DNA from: JAVKDP01 sp040222185
GTDB lineage: Bacteria; Bacteroidota; Rhodothermia; Balneolales; Balneolaceae
DNA length: 36,374 nt
NCBI GenBank assembly: GCA_040222185.1
Contig: JAVKDP010000063.1
Location: 1 to 36,374 of the forward strand
Reading direction: 5' to 3'
The notes under the pieces are model-generated. The model saw only the letters and a list, made by a program, of their open reading frames with translations. It made no database searches and had not been told where the DNA came from. Both the position numbers and the translations under genes were made by a program. Numbering within the stretch: the stretch's first letter is position 1; the number at the start of each line of letters is the position of its first letter. Shown here piece after piece: positions 8,682 through 18,020 of this stretch.

Positions 8682-11600
8682 ACCGTAACCTCTTCAGTTT
8701 TAGCTAGCGGATCTAGCTTGTGAATTGAATCAAAACCTAACTTCTCTACATTCTTATTAATCAAATTGTAAATACAAGGAACAACAAAAAGCATTAGGAT
8801 GGTGGACATCGTCAATCCTCCTATTACAGTTCTGGCCATTGGGCTCCAGGTCTCAGATCCAGCGCCAAGTTCAAGTGCTAAGGGAACCATAGAGAGAATG
8901 GTTGTTAGTGCTGTCATAAGAATTGGCCGCAACCTCCTGGTTGCTCCTTGCACAATAGCTTCATGCCTGCTCAAATTTCTTGCTTGCAGAATCTTGATGT
9001 AATCAATCATCACAATTCCATTGTTTACCACAATACCGGATAATAAAATCAGGCCAACCATGGAGGTTACGCTAATAGCAGTATTAGTAACTCCAAGAAT
9101 TATCAGTACACCTGAAAGTGCTAGCGGAATAGTAAAAATGATGATAAACGGCTCAATTAAACTCTCGAACTGAGAAGCCATTACCATATAAGTTAGAATG
9201 CCTGCGATAGCGAATGCGATTAGTAAAAACTGGAATGACTCTGCCTGTTCTTCAGCAGAACCAGCAAGAGCATACCTGTAGCCATCGGGCCATTCGATTT
9301 CGTCCAGCAATGCACGAGCATCAGCTGTAGCAGTTTTTAAATCTACTCCGTCAAGTTCAGTCAAAATCTCAATTACGCGTTCCTGGTTTATCCGGGTAAC
9401 ATTGGTTGGGCCGGTATATCGATCGATTCTGGCCAGGTTACTTAAAGGCATCCACTCTCCAGTAGGAGTTTGTATTTGAATATTTACTAAATCAGAGGAA
9501 GCAGCCTTTTGCCTTGGATCAAGCTCTACATTAACCTCGAACTCCACACCCTGGTCAACAAAGCTAGTAGCAATACTGCCCTGAACGGCATTACTGACAG
9601 CTGTTGCAACCTGGTTTGTATTCATTCCTACAAGTGATATTCGCTCACGATCCAGGATCAACCTAAGTTCAGGCCTACCTTGATCAGCAGTACTATAAGC
9701 ACTAACTACTCCTTCAATTTGAGTAATGCGTTCTTTTACACCATCTGAGAGTTCTTTTTTGATGTCAGGATCATAGCCAAAAATCTGAACGATGAGTCCG
9801 TTTTCTCCATCCGGGCTTAATGGATCCTGAATCGTTTCCTGGATGTCAACACCGGGAACAATGGTTAACTTTTCCAGTACCTGGCTAACAATTTCGAACT
9901 GAGTTCGGTCACGATCGTCCTGAGGGACAAGTTCGACACGAACGGCTCCGGTAAATCCACCGGGGTTATCTGCACCTTCGATGCCTTCTTTGTCTCCGTA
10001 ATCAGATACAATAATTCTTGCCTCTGGTATATCTTCACGGATTACGCTTTCAACTTGTTTTATTGATCGCTCAAGTTCAAGCAGGCTAACCCCAGGCTCC
10101 CTGTTTATCTCAAGAGTAAAGGCACTTTCATCTACTCGAGGGAAGAATTCACCACCCAGCATATTGAAAATTGGAAGTGTGGCTCCAAAAAACAAAAAAG
10201 CAGTAAGTACAACCAGGCCGCTTCTGGATAAAACTTTATCAAGCTTTTTAGAATACCAGTTTTCTAAAGACTCAAGAATGTTGCTAAAAAATGAAGCGAC
10301 TTTATTTGTAGCCTCAAAAGATTCTTCACCATCTTTGAAGAATTGAGAAGTCATCATTGGAATAAGAGTAAGTGCAACCAATGAAGAAACAGAAAGTGAA
10401 AAAGAGATAGTAAGGGCCAGATCACGGAATAAGAATCCAGCAATACCCGGTACAAACAATATCGGCAGAAATACGACCAGTGTGGTTAATGTCGATATAA
10501 CAACAGGAACAGCTACTTCTTTTGCTCCCATAGTTGCCGCATCTTTTCGATTGTGGCCTTCTTCTCTAAACCTGAAAATGTTCTCTAAAACCACGACAGC
10601 ATCATCAACAACCAGCCCGACTGCAAGAGTTAAACCAGATAAGGAGATAATATTCAAACTCAGGTTTGCAAAATCCATCACTGCAAAAGTGGTAACAATA
10701 GATACAGGAATAGATATTGCAATAATCAGTGCTGACCGTCCACTGCGTAGAAAGGCTAACAGGATTAAAATTACAAGAATAATGGCTTGTAGTCCGGTTA
10801 GTAATAAATTCTGAATAGAAAGTTTAATGAACTCAGCCTTGTTAGTGAGTACTTCAACCGTAACATCTGTTGGCAGGCTTTTCTTGATCTCTTCAAGGTT
10901 GTCGATTACTTCCTGGGCTGCAATAACGACATTAGCATCGCTTTGGCGATACACATTTAGTATAACACCACTTTCACCATTTACCAGTACATTACCAATA
11001 GGTTGAGCAATACCATCTTGTACATCAGCTACATCTTTCAAGAATAAAGTTTGTCCATCCCTTACAGCTACAACGGTGTTCCTGATTTGCTCTACACTTT
11101 TAAGTTCGCCCATGGTTCGAAGTGAGTACACCGTGTTTCCTTCAATTAACTGGCCTGCAGGAACCTGGATATTTTCAGCACTTAAACGATTAGAAATGGT
11201 TGCTATAGTTACGTCATACAACCTCATCTTTTCATTATCTATGATGACGTTTATCTGTCTTTCCAGCCCTCCGAGTGTTTCAGCTGATGCAATCCCGTTT
11301 ACACGTTCAATTCTCTGTTCCAGAATCTGGGTAGCATATGTTCGAAGGTCTCGCGGACTTCTCGCATCAGAGGTAACGGTTAGTACTACTATTGGCTCCT
11401 GGTTGGGGTCATAACTAAATACCAACGGTGTTTCAGCGTCCCTGGGAATAGAGCGGGAGACAAAGCCGAGTTGTTTCCTTACATCATTTTCAGCTTCATA
11501 AAGATCAGTACCCCAGTTAAAGTTTAACTTTACAACAGAAGCACCCTGACTGGATAGGGAGCGCACTCTGCGTATTCCGCTAATACTTCCAACTGTTTCT

Positions 11601-11806
11601 TCGATTGGTCGTGTGACCAATGTCTCCATGTCCTCAGGTGCTACACCTTCATAGCCTGTGAAAATGGTTATTGTTGGAAAAGAAACATCCGGATACAGGT
11701 TAAGCCTTAGTTGAAGAACTCCAAAGATTCCAAACCCAATGAAAATCAGGCTGGTCATTAAAAAGGTTATAGGGCGGTCTACCGCCAGTTTTGATAATCC
11801 ACCCAT
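8678..11806 (-). CDS. RND-family multidrug efflux permease (first of tandem pair)
   Basis: A 1042-residue inner-membrane permease of the AcrB/HAE-1 class with the usual duplicated layout: TM1 (RPITFLMTSLIFIGFGIFGV), a periplasmic porter loop, TM2-6 (~335-530), TM7, a second loop, and TM8-12 (~865-1020). TM4 carries the complete proton-relay pair (GLVVDDAVVVLENI, Asp401-Asp402). TM10 reads GIVVNNGIVMIDYI. It lies 1 bp after the adaptor stop codon and overlaps the second permease by 4 bp, so the three genes are one operon. The pair resembles the MdtB/MdtC arrangement, where two permeases assemble as a heterotrimer with one adaptor. No TolC-like gene is present here, so a channel encoded elsewhere must complete the tripartite pump. 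Confidence 0.93.
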   Translation of the reverse strand: MGGLSKLAVDRPITFLMTSLIFIGFGIFGVLQLRLNLYPDVSFPTITIFTGYEGVAPEDMETLVTRPIEETVGSISGIRRVRSLSSQGASVVKLNFNWGTDLYEAENDVRKQLGFVSRSIPRDAETPLVFSYDPNQEPIVVLTVTSDARSPRDLRTYATQILEQRIERVNGIASAETLGGLERQINVIIDNEKMRLYDVTIATISNRLSAENIQVPAGQLIEGNTVYSLRTMGELKSVEQIRNTVVAVRDGQTLFLKDVADVQDGIAQPIGNVLVNGESGVILNVYRQSDANVVIAAQEVIDNLEEIKKSLPTDVTVEVLTNKAEFIKLSIQNLLLTGLQAIILVILILLAFLRSGRSALIIAISIPVSIVTTFAVMDFANLSLNIISLSGLTLAVGLVVDDAVVVLENIFRFREEGHNRKDAATMGAKEVAVPVVISTLTTLVVFLPILFVPGIAGFLFRDLALTISFSLSVSSLVALTLIPMMTSQFFKDGEESFEATNKVASFFSNILESLENWYSKKLDKVLSRSGLVVLTAFLFFGATLPIFNMLGGEFFPRVDESAFTLEINREPGVSLLELERSIKQVESVIREDIPEARIIVSDYGDKEGIEGADNPGGFTGAVRVELVPQDDRDRTQFEIVSQVLEKLTIVPGVDIQETIQDPLSPDGENGLIVQIFGYDPDIKKELSDGVKERITQIEGVVSAYSTADQGRPELRLILDRERISLVGMNTNQVATAVSNAVQGSIATSFVDQGVEFEVNVELDPRQKAASSDLVNIQIQTPTGEWMPLSNLARIDRYTGPTNVTRINQERVIEILTELDGVDLKTATADARALLDEIEWPDGYRYALAGSAEEQAESFQFLLIAFAIAGILTYMVMASQFESLIEPFIIIFTIPLALSGVLIILGVTNTAISVTSMVGLILLSGIVVNNGIVMIDYIKILQARNLSRHEAIVQGATRRLRPILMTALTTILSMVPLALELGAGSETWSPMARTVIGGLTMSTILMLFVVPCIYNLINKNVEKLGFDSIHKLDPLAKTEEVTV

Positions 11807-11807
11807 C

Positions 11808-13214
11808 TTAATTACCAGATGAGTTAGCTGTTCTGATGCTGTCCATCAAAGCAGTTCTTTGTTCCTGGGTCATGTTCTGCATTCGAGCTCTGATTTTAGC
11901 ACGCTCTTCCTGGCTCATATTTGCCAAAGCATTTCCGCCCGGGCCTTGACGTGGCCTGTTTCCACCTTGCTGGGCACCTTCTCCACGGTTAGGTCGGCGT
12001 GGTGAATCTCCATCGGCTACAGTAGCCGATTCAGGAGACTGAAAGTTAGACCCGGTAGCAACCCTGATAGCACTTCTATCTTGTAAGCCTTGTTGACCTG
12101 TAGTAATAATACTTTCTCCAACTCTAAGACCAGAAACCACTTCAATTTTGTCACCCTGCTCAATGCCTAACTCCAAACGTCTAAGTTCAGCGGAAGTATC
12201 CCCAACAGAGACAAAAACCGAATAAGAACGGTCAAGCTGAATCGTATTAGATTCCGGTTCAATAACAGTTTCTACTTTCTCAACCATTGCACTTCTTGGG
12301 ATTACAATAGCTCTGGGCTTATTTACAATATCTATAACGTTTTCAGTAAGTACGCCGGGGTAAATAGATTCCCCAATTTCGGTAAGTGTTATTACTACTT
12401 CTCCTAATCCGGTAGTAGCATCTAATTGAGGGCTTTTGCGCGAAACTACACCGTTGGCGGTGGCATTCGCTTCATTCGATACTCTAAGCTTTACTGGCTG
12501 ACCAATTTTAACAGCTCTCCAATCCTGGACAGGCAAATATATTCTGGTTTCATAACCAACCAGATTGGCGATCTCAAAAAGAGCCTGGCCAGCACTGGCT
12601 ACATCACCTTCTTCTCCGGTTCTGGAAATAATTACTCCTCGAACAGGTGATCGTACTTCGGTAAAATTAAAATTTTCCTGTGCCTGGGTTAAAGAAGCTT
12701 TTGCAGATTCAAACTGGGCAAGCGAGTTTCTATACGTTGCAAAAGCAATGTCATACTCCGAGTCACTTATTAAATCCTTCTCTAGTAACTGCTCCTGCCT
12801 TACAAATTGAGAGCTGTCTCGGCTAAGTGCGATTTTACTTTGATCAACCTGCGCTCTTGCCTGGTTAAGTTGATCTCTAAAAGTAGCATCATATATTTTT
12901 GCAAGCATCTGCCCCTGTCTTACGGTATCACCCAGGTCTACATACAACCTGGTGATTCTATTGCTTACTTGTGGAGTAATAGCAATTACATCCTGTGCTT
13001 TGATAGTTCCAAAGGAACGAACCTGTTCGGCTATAGCACTTAAAGTTACCGGGTTTGTCTCAACACTTGTGACCCGTGCACCGCCACCCCCAAATCCACC
13101 ACTGGCCCAACCCCCTTGAGGTCTTCCAGAATTACTGCTACTTTCTGAATCAGAGCCTCCACAGCCCATTAAAATCATTGATGCGAATGCTACCGAATAG
13201 AATAAATTTTTCAC
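11808..13214 (-). CDS. RND efflux periplasmic adaptor (membrane fusion) lipoprotein
   Basis: A 468-residue protein with lipobox LMGC (Cys18), so it is anchored in the periplasm. It has the order expected of AcrA/MdtA adaptors: a beta-barrel/lipoyl start (VRSFGTIKAQDVIAITPQVSNRI, GDTVRQGQML), a helical hairpin (~115-185), a second lipoyl half (EVRSPVRGVIISRTGEEGDVASAGQALFEI), a beta-barrel and a membrane-proximal domain ending near residue 390. The last ~75 residues are unusual: a Gly/Gln/Arg/Pro-rich linker followed by two charged helices, MSQEERAKIRARMQ and MTQEQRTALMDSIR, recalling the LTxxQ motifs of Spy/CpxP-type chaperones. It is the first gene of the pump operon, and 170 bp of divergent intergenic DNA separates it from the transaldolase gene. 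Confidence 0.92.
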   Translation of the reverse strand: MKNLFYSVAFASMILMGCGGSDSESSSNSGRPQGGWASGGFGGGGARVTSVETNPVTLSAIAEQVRSFGTIKAQDVIAITPQVSNRITRLYVDLGDTVRQGQMLAKIYDATFRDQLNQARAQVDQSKIALSRDSSQFVRQEQLLEKDLISDSEYDIAFATYRNSLAQFESAKASLTQAQENFNFTEVRSPVRGVIISRTGEEGDVASAGQALFEIANLVGYETRIYLPVQDWRAVKIGQPVKLRVSNEANATANGVVSRKSPQLDATTGLGEVVITLTEIGESIYPGVLTENVIDIVNKPRAIVIPRSAMVEKVETVIEPESNTIQLDRSYSVFVSVGDTSAELRRLELGIEQGDKIEVVSGLRVGESIITTGQQGLQDRSAIRVATGSNFQSPESATVADGDSPRRPNRGEGAQQGGNRPRQGPGGNALANMSQEERAKIRARMQNMTQEQRTALMDSIRTANSSGN

Positions 13215-13386
13215 TTTTTTTGTCTAGTTGTTAATTACATAGGGTGAGACGACAAATTTCGTAATTTCGTTCGCTTTGATTAAGATTGGTTTGTAAAAAA
13301 ACGCAACACAAAATTAATATTACGCAAGGTTTTAGAAGCTATGTTTTCGTATTTTGCGCAATTATGAACAATAAATATCCCATTTT

Positions 13387-14043
13387 ATGAAATTTTTTAT
13401 CGATACCGCTAATCTCGAAGAAATCCAAGAAGCCAATGATCTAGGTGTACTAGATGGTGTGACAACAAACCCAAGTTTATGTGCAAAAGTGGGAGTTCGG
13501 GACTTTGAAGGTCACATTAAAAAGATTTGCGATATCGTAGAAGGCGATGTTTCTGCTGAAGTTGTATCAACTACTTATAATGAGATGGTTGAAGAAGGTC
13601 TTAAGATTGCCAAAATCGCTGATAACGTTGTAGTGAAAGTTCCATTAATTAAAGATGGGATAAAAGCTATCAAGACTTTTTCGGATCAGGGCATTAAAAC
13701 GAATTGTACACTTTGTTTTTCTCCCACCCAGGCATTAATAGCGGCAAAAGCCGGTGCTACCTATATATCTCCTTTTTTAGGAAGATTAGATGATATTTCT
13801 ACCGAAGGTATGCAGTTAATTAGGGATATAGTAACAATTTACTTGAACTACGGATTTCCAACGGAAGTACTTGCAGCAAGTATCCGCCATCCAATGCACG
13901 TTGTTGAATGTGCAAAAGCCGGAGCTGATGTTGGAACAATGCCTCTAAATGTGATAACTGCTATGTTAAAGCATCCTCTTACTGATTCGGGTTTGGCGAG
14001 ATTTCTCCAGGACTGGAACGATCTACAGGAAAGCTTTAAATAA
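13387..14043 (+). CDS. tal: Small (FSA-type fold) transaldolase
   Basis: A 218-residue TIM-barrel enzyme of the transaldolase/fructose-6-phosphate aldolase family. Motifs seen are MKFFIDTANLEEI, GVTTNPSL and the Schiff-base lysine in VVVKVPL (Lys84). In ATYISPFLGR the deciding position (residue 130) is Phe, as in true transaldolases, whereas E. coli FSA has Tyr; the protein is therefore more likely transaldolase of the pentose phosphate pathway (sedoheptulose-7-phosphate plus glyceraldehyde-3-phosphate to erythrose-4-phosphate plus fructose-6-phosphate) than an FSA. The length fits the short decameric subfamily, as in Bacillus and Thermotoga. It stands alone, with its own intrinsic terminator 19 bp after the stop. 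Automatic annotation may call it fsa. Confidence 0.92.
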   Translation: MKFFIDTANLEEIQEANDLGVLDGVTTNPSLCAKVGVRDFEGHIKKICDIVEGDVSAEVVSTTYNEMVEEGLKIAKIADNVVVKVPLIKDGIKAIKTFSDQGIKTNCTLCFSPTQALIAAKAGATYISPFLGRLDDISTEGMQLIRDIVTIYLNYGFPTEVLAASIRHPMHVVECAKAGADVGTMPLNVITAMLKHPLTDSGLARFLQDWNDLQESFK

Positions 14044-14061
14044 TTAAAGTCATTTTCTTTG

Positions 14062-14093
14062 AAAAGCGATGGTATTCCCATCGCTTTTTTTGT
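14062..14093 (+). terminator. Intrinsic terminator after transaldolase gene
   Basis: A perfect 11-bp stem, AAAAGCGATGG (14062-14072) and CCATCGCTTTT (14078-14088), with loop TATTC, continues into a T run to 14091 and beyond. Confidence 0.9.
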
Positions 14094-14194
14094 TTAATGA
14101 GTGACGTTTTTCAAAAAAGATTAAAAATGTAAACGCTGTTTCTACTTTCACTTAGGGAAGTTACATTCAGGAAATTCCGTAACTAACTAAGAAT

Positions 14195-16360
14195 ATGAAA
14201 AAGGTCATCTCATCGCTTTTGCTAGTGGTAGCGCTAGGAGCGTGCAACTCATCCATTTCTAAACTAGCTCAACAAGCTGAAAACATTACCATAATCCGAG
14301 ATGATTTTGGAGTACCCCATGTGTATGGTAAAACGGATGCTGATGCTGTTTTTGGGTTGATGTACGCCCAGGCTGAAGATGATTTTAAAAGAATAGAAAG
14401 AAATTATATTTGGGCTACAGGAAGATTAGCAGAAGTAGAAGGTGAAGGATCACTTTACAGTGATTTGCGTGCTCGATTATTTATGAGTACTGAAGAGGCT
14501 ATCGCAAACTATGAAAAAGCACCCCAATGGCTGAAGGATTTATGTGATGCGTGGGCCAATGGGTTAAACTATTATTTGGAAACACATCCAGAAGTGGAGC
14601 CGGCCTTGATCACAAAGTTTGAGCCCTGGATGCCAATGTATTTTAGTGAAGGTTCAATCGGAGGAGATATCGAAAGAATTTCAACAAGGAGAATTAAAGC
14701 TTTTTATGAAGACAAAGCTTCGCTGGCGTTGAATGAATTTGGCAATGGGCTTACTCCTATTGATCCTTATGCCGAACCAAAAGGATCCAATGGAATAGCT
14801 GTTGCAGGAGAACACACTGCTTCTGGGAATGCAATGCTGCTAATCAATCCTCATACTTCGTTTTACTTTCGCGGAGAAGTACATGCTGTCAGTGAAGAAG
14901 GCTTGAATGCCTACGGAGCAGTAACCTGGGGACAGTTTTTTATTTACCAGGGTTTTAATGAATCCACAGGCTGGATGCACACCTCAACATACACAGATAT
15001 AATGGATGAGTTTATGGAGGAGGTTGAAGAAAGAGATGGTAAGTTCATGTATAAATACGGAGAGGAATGGAGGGAAGTAGAAACCTCAGAGGTGACTCTT
15101 AAGTATTTAGAAGACGGCGAACTGAAAGAAAAAACCTTCCCTACATATCGAACGCACCATGGCCCAATAACTCATATGATAGAGGATAAATGGGTTGCTA
15201 CGGCAATGATGTGGGAACCGGTGAAGGCATTAGAGCAGTCATATACACGAACGAAAAAGAAGAATTATGCTGAATTCCGGGAGATGATGAATATTCGAAC
15301 AAACTCTTCTAACAATACTGTATTTGCGGATGGAGAAGGAAATATCGGGTACTTTCACGGGAATTTTATACCCGTCAGGGACGAGCAATTTGATTACAGG
15401 TTTCCGGTAGATGGAAGTAATCCGGCTACTGACTGGAAAGGGCTACATACCGTTGATGAAGCTATTACCATTTTGAACCCGGGAACGGGATGGATTCAAA
15501 ACTGTAACTCTACACCATTTACAGCAGCAGGAGAGTTTAGTCCAAAACCAACAGATTACCCCGGGTATATGACAGGAACTTCAGAGAATTTCAGGGGAGT
15601 TCATGCTATCGATCTTCTTAAGAAAACGGAGAATCTGACATTAGATGGACTGATTGACCTGGCATATGATCCAAGAGTCCCCGCATTTGAAGAAATAGTA
15701 CCAAGCCTGGTTAATGCCTACGATGCATCTTCTCCAAAGAACGAAACGATATCCGGCGCAATTGAAGTATTTCGAAACTGGGATTTTAAGACCGGAGAAA
15801 ACTCTGTTGCTATGACATTGGCGCACTTTCATGCAAGAAATTTAATTCGAAGAGGATCCAGACCTAATGGATTAAGCTTTATGGGAGAGTTTGATTATTA
15901 TGCGAACAGGGCTCCAAAGGAAGAAATGCTCGAAGTGCTTGAGATAACTGTGAATGACTTAATTGAAGATTTTGGAACGTGGAACATCGCCTGGGGTGAG
16001 GTTAATCGGTTCCAAAGGTTGGATGGTGCAATAGCTTCACGGTTTGATGATAATGAACCAAGCATACCTATTGGTTTTACTTCGGGGTTATGGGGAGCCT
16101 TAGCATCATATGGTGCAAGAACATTTGATACTAAAAAGATTTATGGAACAGCAGGAAACAGTTTTGTTGCGGTTGTTGAATTCGGAGATAGAGTAAAAGC
16201 TAAAAGTATGCTAGCTGGTGGGCAAAGTGGTGATCCTGATTCTCCACATTTTTATGATCAATCACAGCGATATGCTGACATTGAATTTAAAGATGTAGCC
16301 TATTACAGAGAAGATGTAGAAGCAAGAGCAGCCAGGACGTATAAGCCTGGTCAGCGATAA
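14195..16360 (+). CDS. Penicillin acylase family (S45, Ntn-hydrolase) lipoprotein
   Basis: A 721-residue exported enzyme with a lipoprotein signal (VVALGAC, Cys17). The alpha-chain part starts with ITIIRDDFGVPHVYGKTDADAVFGLMYAQAEDDF, a standard S45 opening. Autocatalytic cleavage is expected before Ser198 in PKGSNGIAVAG, which becomes the nucleophile of the beta chain; SNNTVFADGEGNIGYFHGNF carries the conserved oxyanion-hole Asn region. The family hydrolyses amides, including penicillins, cyclic lipopeptides and acyl-homoserine lactones. Nothing here fixes the substrate, and overall it resembles the aculeacin/acyl-peptide branch more than penicillin G acylase. It sits alone between a terminator and a convergent small gene whose stop is 12 bp away, so it is probably monocistronic. 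Confidence 0.9.
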   Translation: MKKVISSLLLVVALGACNSSISKLAQQAENITIIRDDFGVPHVYGKTDADAVFGLMYAQAEDDFKRIERNYIWATGRLAEVEGEGSLYSDLRARLFMSTEEAIANYEKAPQWLKDLCDAWANGLNYYLETHPEVEPALITKFEPWMPMYFSEGSIGGDIERISTRRIKAFYEDKASLALNEFGNGLTPIDPYAEPKGSNGIAVAGEHTASGNAMLLINPHTSFYFRGEVHAVSEEGLNAYGAVTWGQFFIYQGFNESTGWMHTSTYTDIMDEFMEEVEERDGKFMYKYGEEWREVETSEVTLKYLEDGELKEKTFPTYRTHHGPITHMIEDKWVATAMMWEPVKALEQSYTRTKKKNYAEFREMMNIRTNSSNNTVFADGEGNIGYFHGNFIPVRDEQFDYRFPVDGSNPATDWKGLHTVDEAITILNPGTGWIQNCNSTPFTAAGEFSPKPTDYPGYMTGTSENFRGVHAIDLLKKTENLTLDGLIDLAYDPRVPAFEEIVPSLVNAYDASSPKNETISGAIEVFRNWDFKTGENSVAMTLAHFHARNLIRRGSRPNGLSFMGEFDYYANRAPKEEMLEVLEITVNDLIEDFGTWNIAWGEVNRFQRLDGAIASRFDDNEPSIPIGFTSGLWGALASYGARTFDTKKIYGTAGNSFVAVVEFGDRVKAKSMLAGGQSGDPDSPHFYDQSQRYADIEFKDVAYYREDVEARAARTYKPGQR

Positions 16361-16371
16361 ATAAACAGTCC

Positions 16372-16767
16372 TTAAAAGAACTTATAAAATAGGTTAAGAC
16401 CCAGTAGAAGGGAAAAAGAGGTCATTATTAATCCAACCCATCGGAATTTTTTGGAGTTCTGATTTATGGATCCAATACTTTTAAGACCAATCGAAGGAGC
16501 TACAAGGTAGGTTAAACCTTTGAGTGTAAGCAGAAGCCCATACAAAGTCACCAGGATCATGGGCCAGGTCCATATAAAATGAAAGGAAAATATTATTGAA
16601 CCCATCCCAAGTGAGATCATAGCATTGAAGATATTTCCAACGTTACCTTTTGAATGTAAATACTCAAAAAATTCAATCCAGATTCCTGGTTGAAGCAAAT
16701 GTGAAAGGCCAATAATGAAAACATTGATAGCCACAAAAAGCTGAATTGAATGTACGATATCCATCAT
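16372..16767 (-). CDS. Small four-helix hypothetical membrane protein
   Basis: A 131-residue protein with four predicted membrane helices (~6-25, ~46-63, ~66-88 and ~108-128) and a short basic loop before the last (NQNSKKFRW). It has no motif I can name. The first two codons are both ATG, so the start could be either. It is convergent with the acylase gene (12 bp between stops) and divergent from the AraC-type regulator gene (120 bp between starts), a spacing that allows a shared regulatory region, but no link is demonstrated. Confidence 0.7.
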   Translation of the reverse strand: MMDIVHSIQLFVAINVFIIGLSHLLQPGIWIEFFEYLHSKGNVGNIFNAMISLGMGSIIFSFHFIWTWPMILVTLYGLLLTLKGLTYLVAPSIGLKSIGSINQNSKKFRWVGLIMTSFSLLLGLNLFYKFF

Positions 16768-16887
16768 CTAAACAATCTGATAAAAAAATATCTTACTTGC
16801 TATTCAGATTGCTCAAACTTTCTATTTTGTATTTCGTTAATTCACGAGGTATCAAAATTATGGTAGATCAATAATGAATAATAAATA

Positions 16888-18003
16888 ATGGAACTCAATT
16901 TCTTTTCGGCGATTATCTTGCTTGGTATTGCCCAGGGTATATTTCTGTTTATTTCTCTTCAGCGGATAAAAGAGGTGAATAAAGAAGCAAACCGATTGTT
17001 ATCAGCATTTATTTTGTTGATTAGCTTAACCATGATAGGTCGCTTTTTACTGGAGCTGAACGTTGATTCCGTCATTCTCAGCTTTTTGGCCCTTCCTGAT
17101 TCAATTATATTTCTGTATGGGCCTATTCTTTATTTCTACTTGCAGAGATTACTTCTTAAGCCAGTGAAAAGAGCACATATCCTTGCTCATTTCATTCCTG
17201 TAATACTCTTCATTATATCCGGGTTGCCATCCTTGCTTAATGATACAAATCCAATACATGTTTTGTGGCTGGAACTCACCACTATTAGGTTTATAATTAT
17301 TGAAGGTGGAGCAATACTGCACAATACAATCTATTTCTATTTAGGCCTCTCGCTTTTTTCAGAATACCAGAGAAGTTCAAATAACGAGTTCTCATTCAAA
17401 CAGTACCCTTCTTATCTGAAAGTTCTTTTTTCCTTGATTGCACTAACAATTGTTGCGTGGGCAGTATCTTATCTATCCTGGGTTACTGCGAACTATAATA
17501 TATTGAGTGCAATAGGTTACAGGACAGTTTGGGTTATCTTGCCATTTATAACCTACGCTATGGGGTTTTTTGCTATCCGTCAACCGGAGCTGTTTAAAAT
17601 AAGTATCGATAAAACTGCATCCCAAAAAGCACCTATAAATGAAATTGAAGAAATCGAAGAACTGAAAGAGAAAGTCCATAAGTGTATGATGGAAGAGACC
17701 CCGTTTCTAAACCCAAAGTTATCACTAGAAGAGTTAGCGAATCTAACAGGGATCAAGAGGCATCTTCTTTCAAGGGTTATCAATACCGGTTTTAAGCAAA
17801 ACTTTAGCGACTATGTAAATAGTTATCGCATAAATGAGTTTAAGAAGCTTGTTCAAAGGGAGGATAAAAAAGATTTCACTATCCTGGCAATAGCGCTGGA
17901 AGCCGGGTTCAATTCTAAAACTACATTCAATACCACATTTAAAAAACTGACTGGTGGTACACCTAATGAGTTTGCAAGCTCCATTAAAAAAATGAGCTCT
18001 TAG
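16888..18003 (+). CDS. Membrane-anchored AraC family transcriptional regulator
   Basis: A 371-residue protein. Residues 1-235 hold about seven hydrophobic helices, starting NFFSAIILLGIAQGIFLFISL and including SIIFLYGPILYFYLQRLL, the pattern of 7TM-type sensor regions of Bacteroidota regulators. After a charged linker (~240-255), residues ~262-368 form an AraC-type double helix-turn-helix (LSLEELANLTGIKRHLLSRVIN, then the second half with ALEAGFNSKTTFNTTFKKLTGGTPNEF). The membrane part probably senses an envelope or lipid-soluble signal and the HTH binds DNA. The next gene, an NHL lipoprotein, starts 100 bp downstream behind a cluster of TTCNGAA motifs and is a natural candidate target (inference). 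Confidence 0.9.
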   Translation: MELNFFSAIILLGIAQGIFLFISLQRIKEVNKEANRLLSAFILLISLTMIGRFLLELNVDSVILSFLALPDSIIFLYGPILYFYLQRLLLKPVKRAHILAHFIPVILFIISGLPSLLNDTNPIHVLWLELTTIRFIIIEGGAILHNTIYFYLGLSLFSEYQRSSNNEFSFKQYPSYLKVLFSLIALTIVAWAVSYLSWVTANYNILSAIGYRTVWVILPFITYAMGFFAIRQPELFKISIDKTASQKAPINEIEEIEELKEKVHKCMMEETPFLNPKLSLEELANLTGIKRHLLSRVINTGFKQNFSDYVNSYRINEFKKLVQREDKKDFTILAIALEAGFNSKTTFNTTFKKLTGGTPNEFASSIKKMSS

Positions 18004-18020
18004 CTGGTTTAAAGTTAGTT

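Noticed and set aside
14195..16360. Calling the acylase a quorum-quenching acyl-homoserine lactone acylase
   Set aside because: Sequence shows only the S45 family; no feature separates AHL from other amide substrates.
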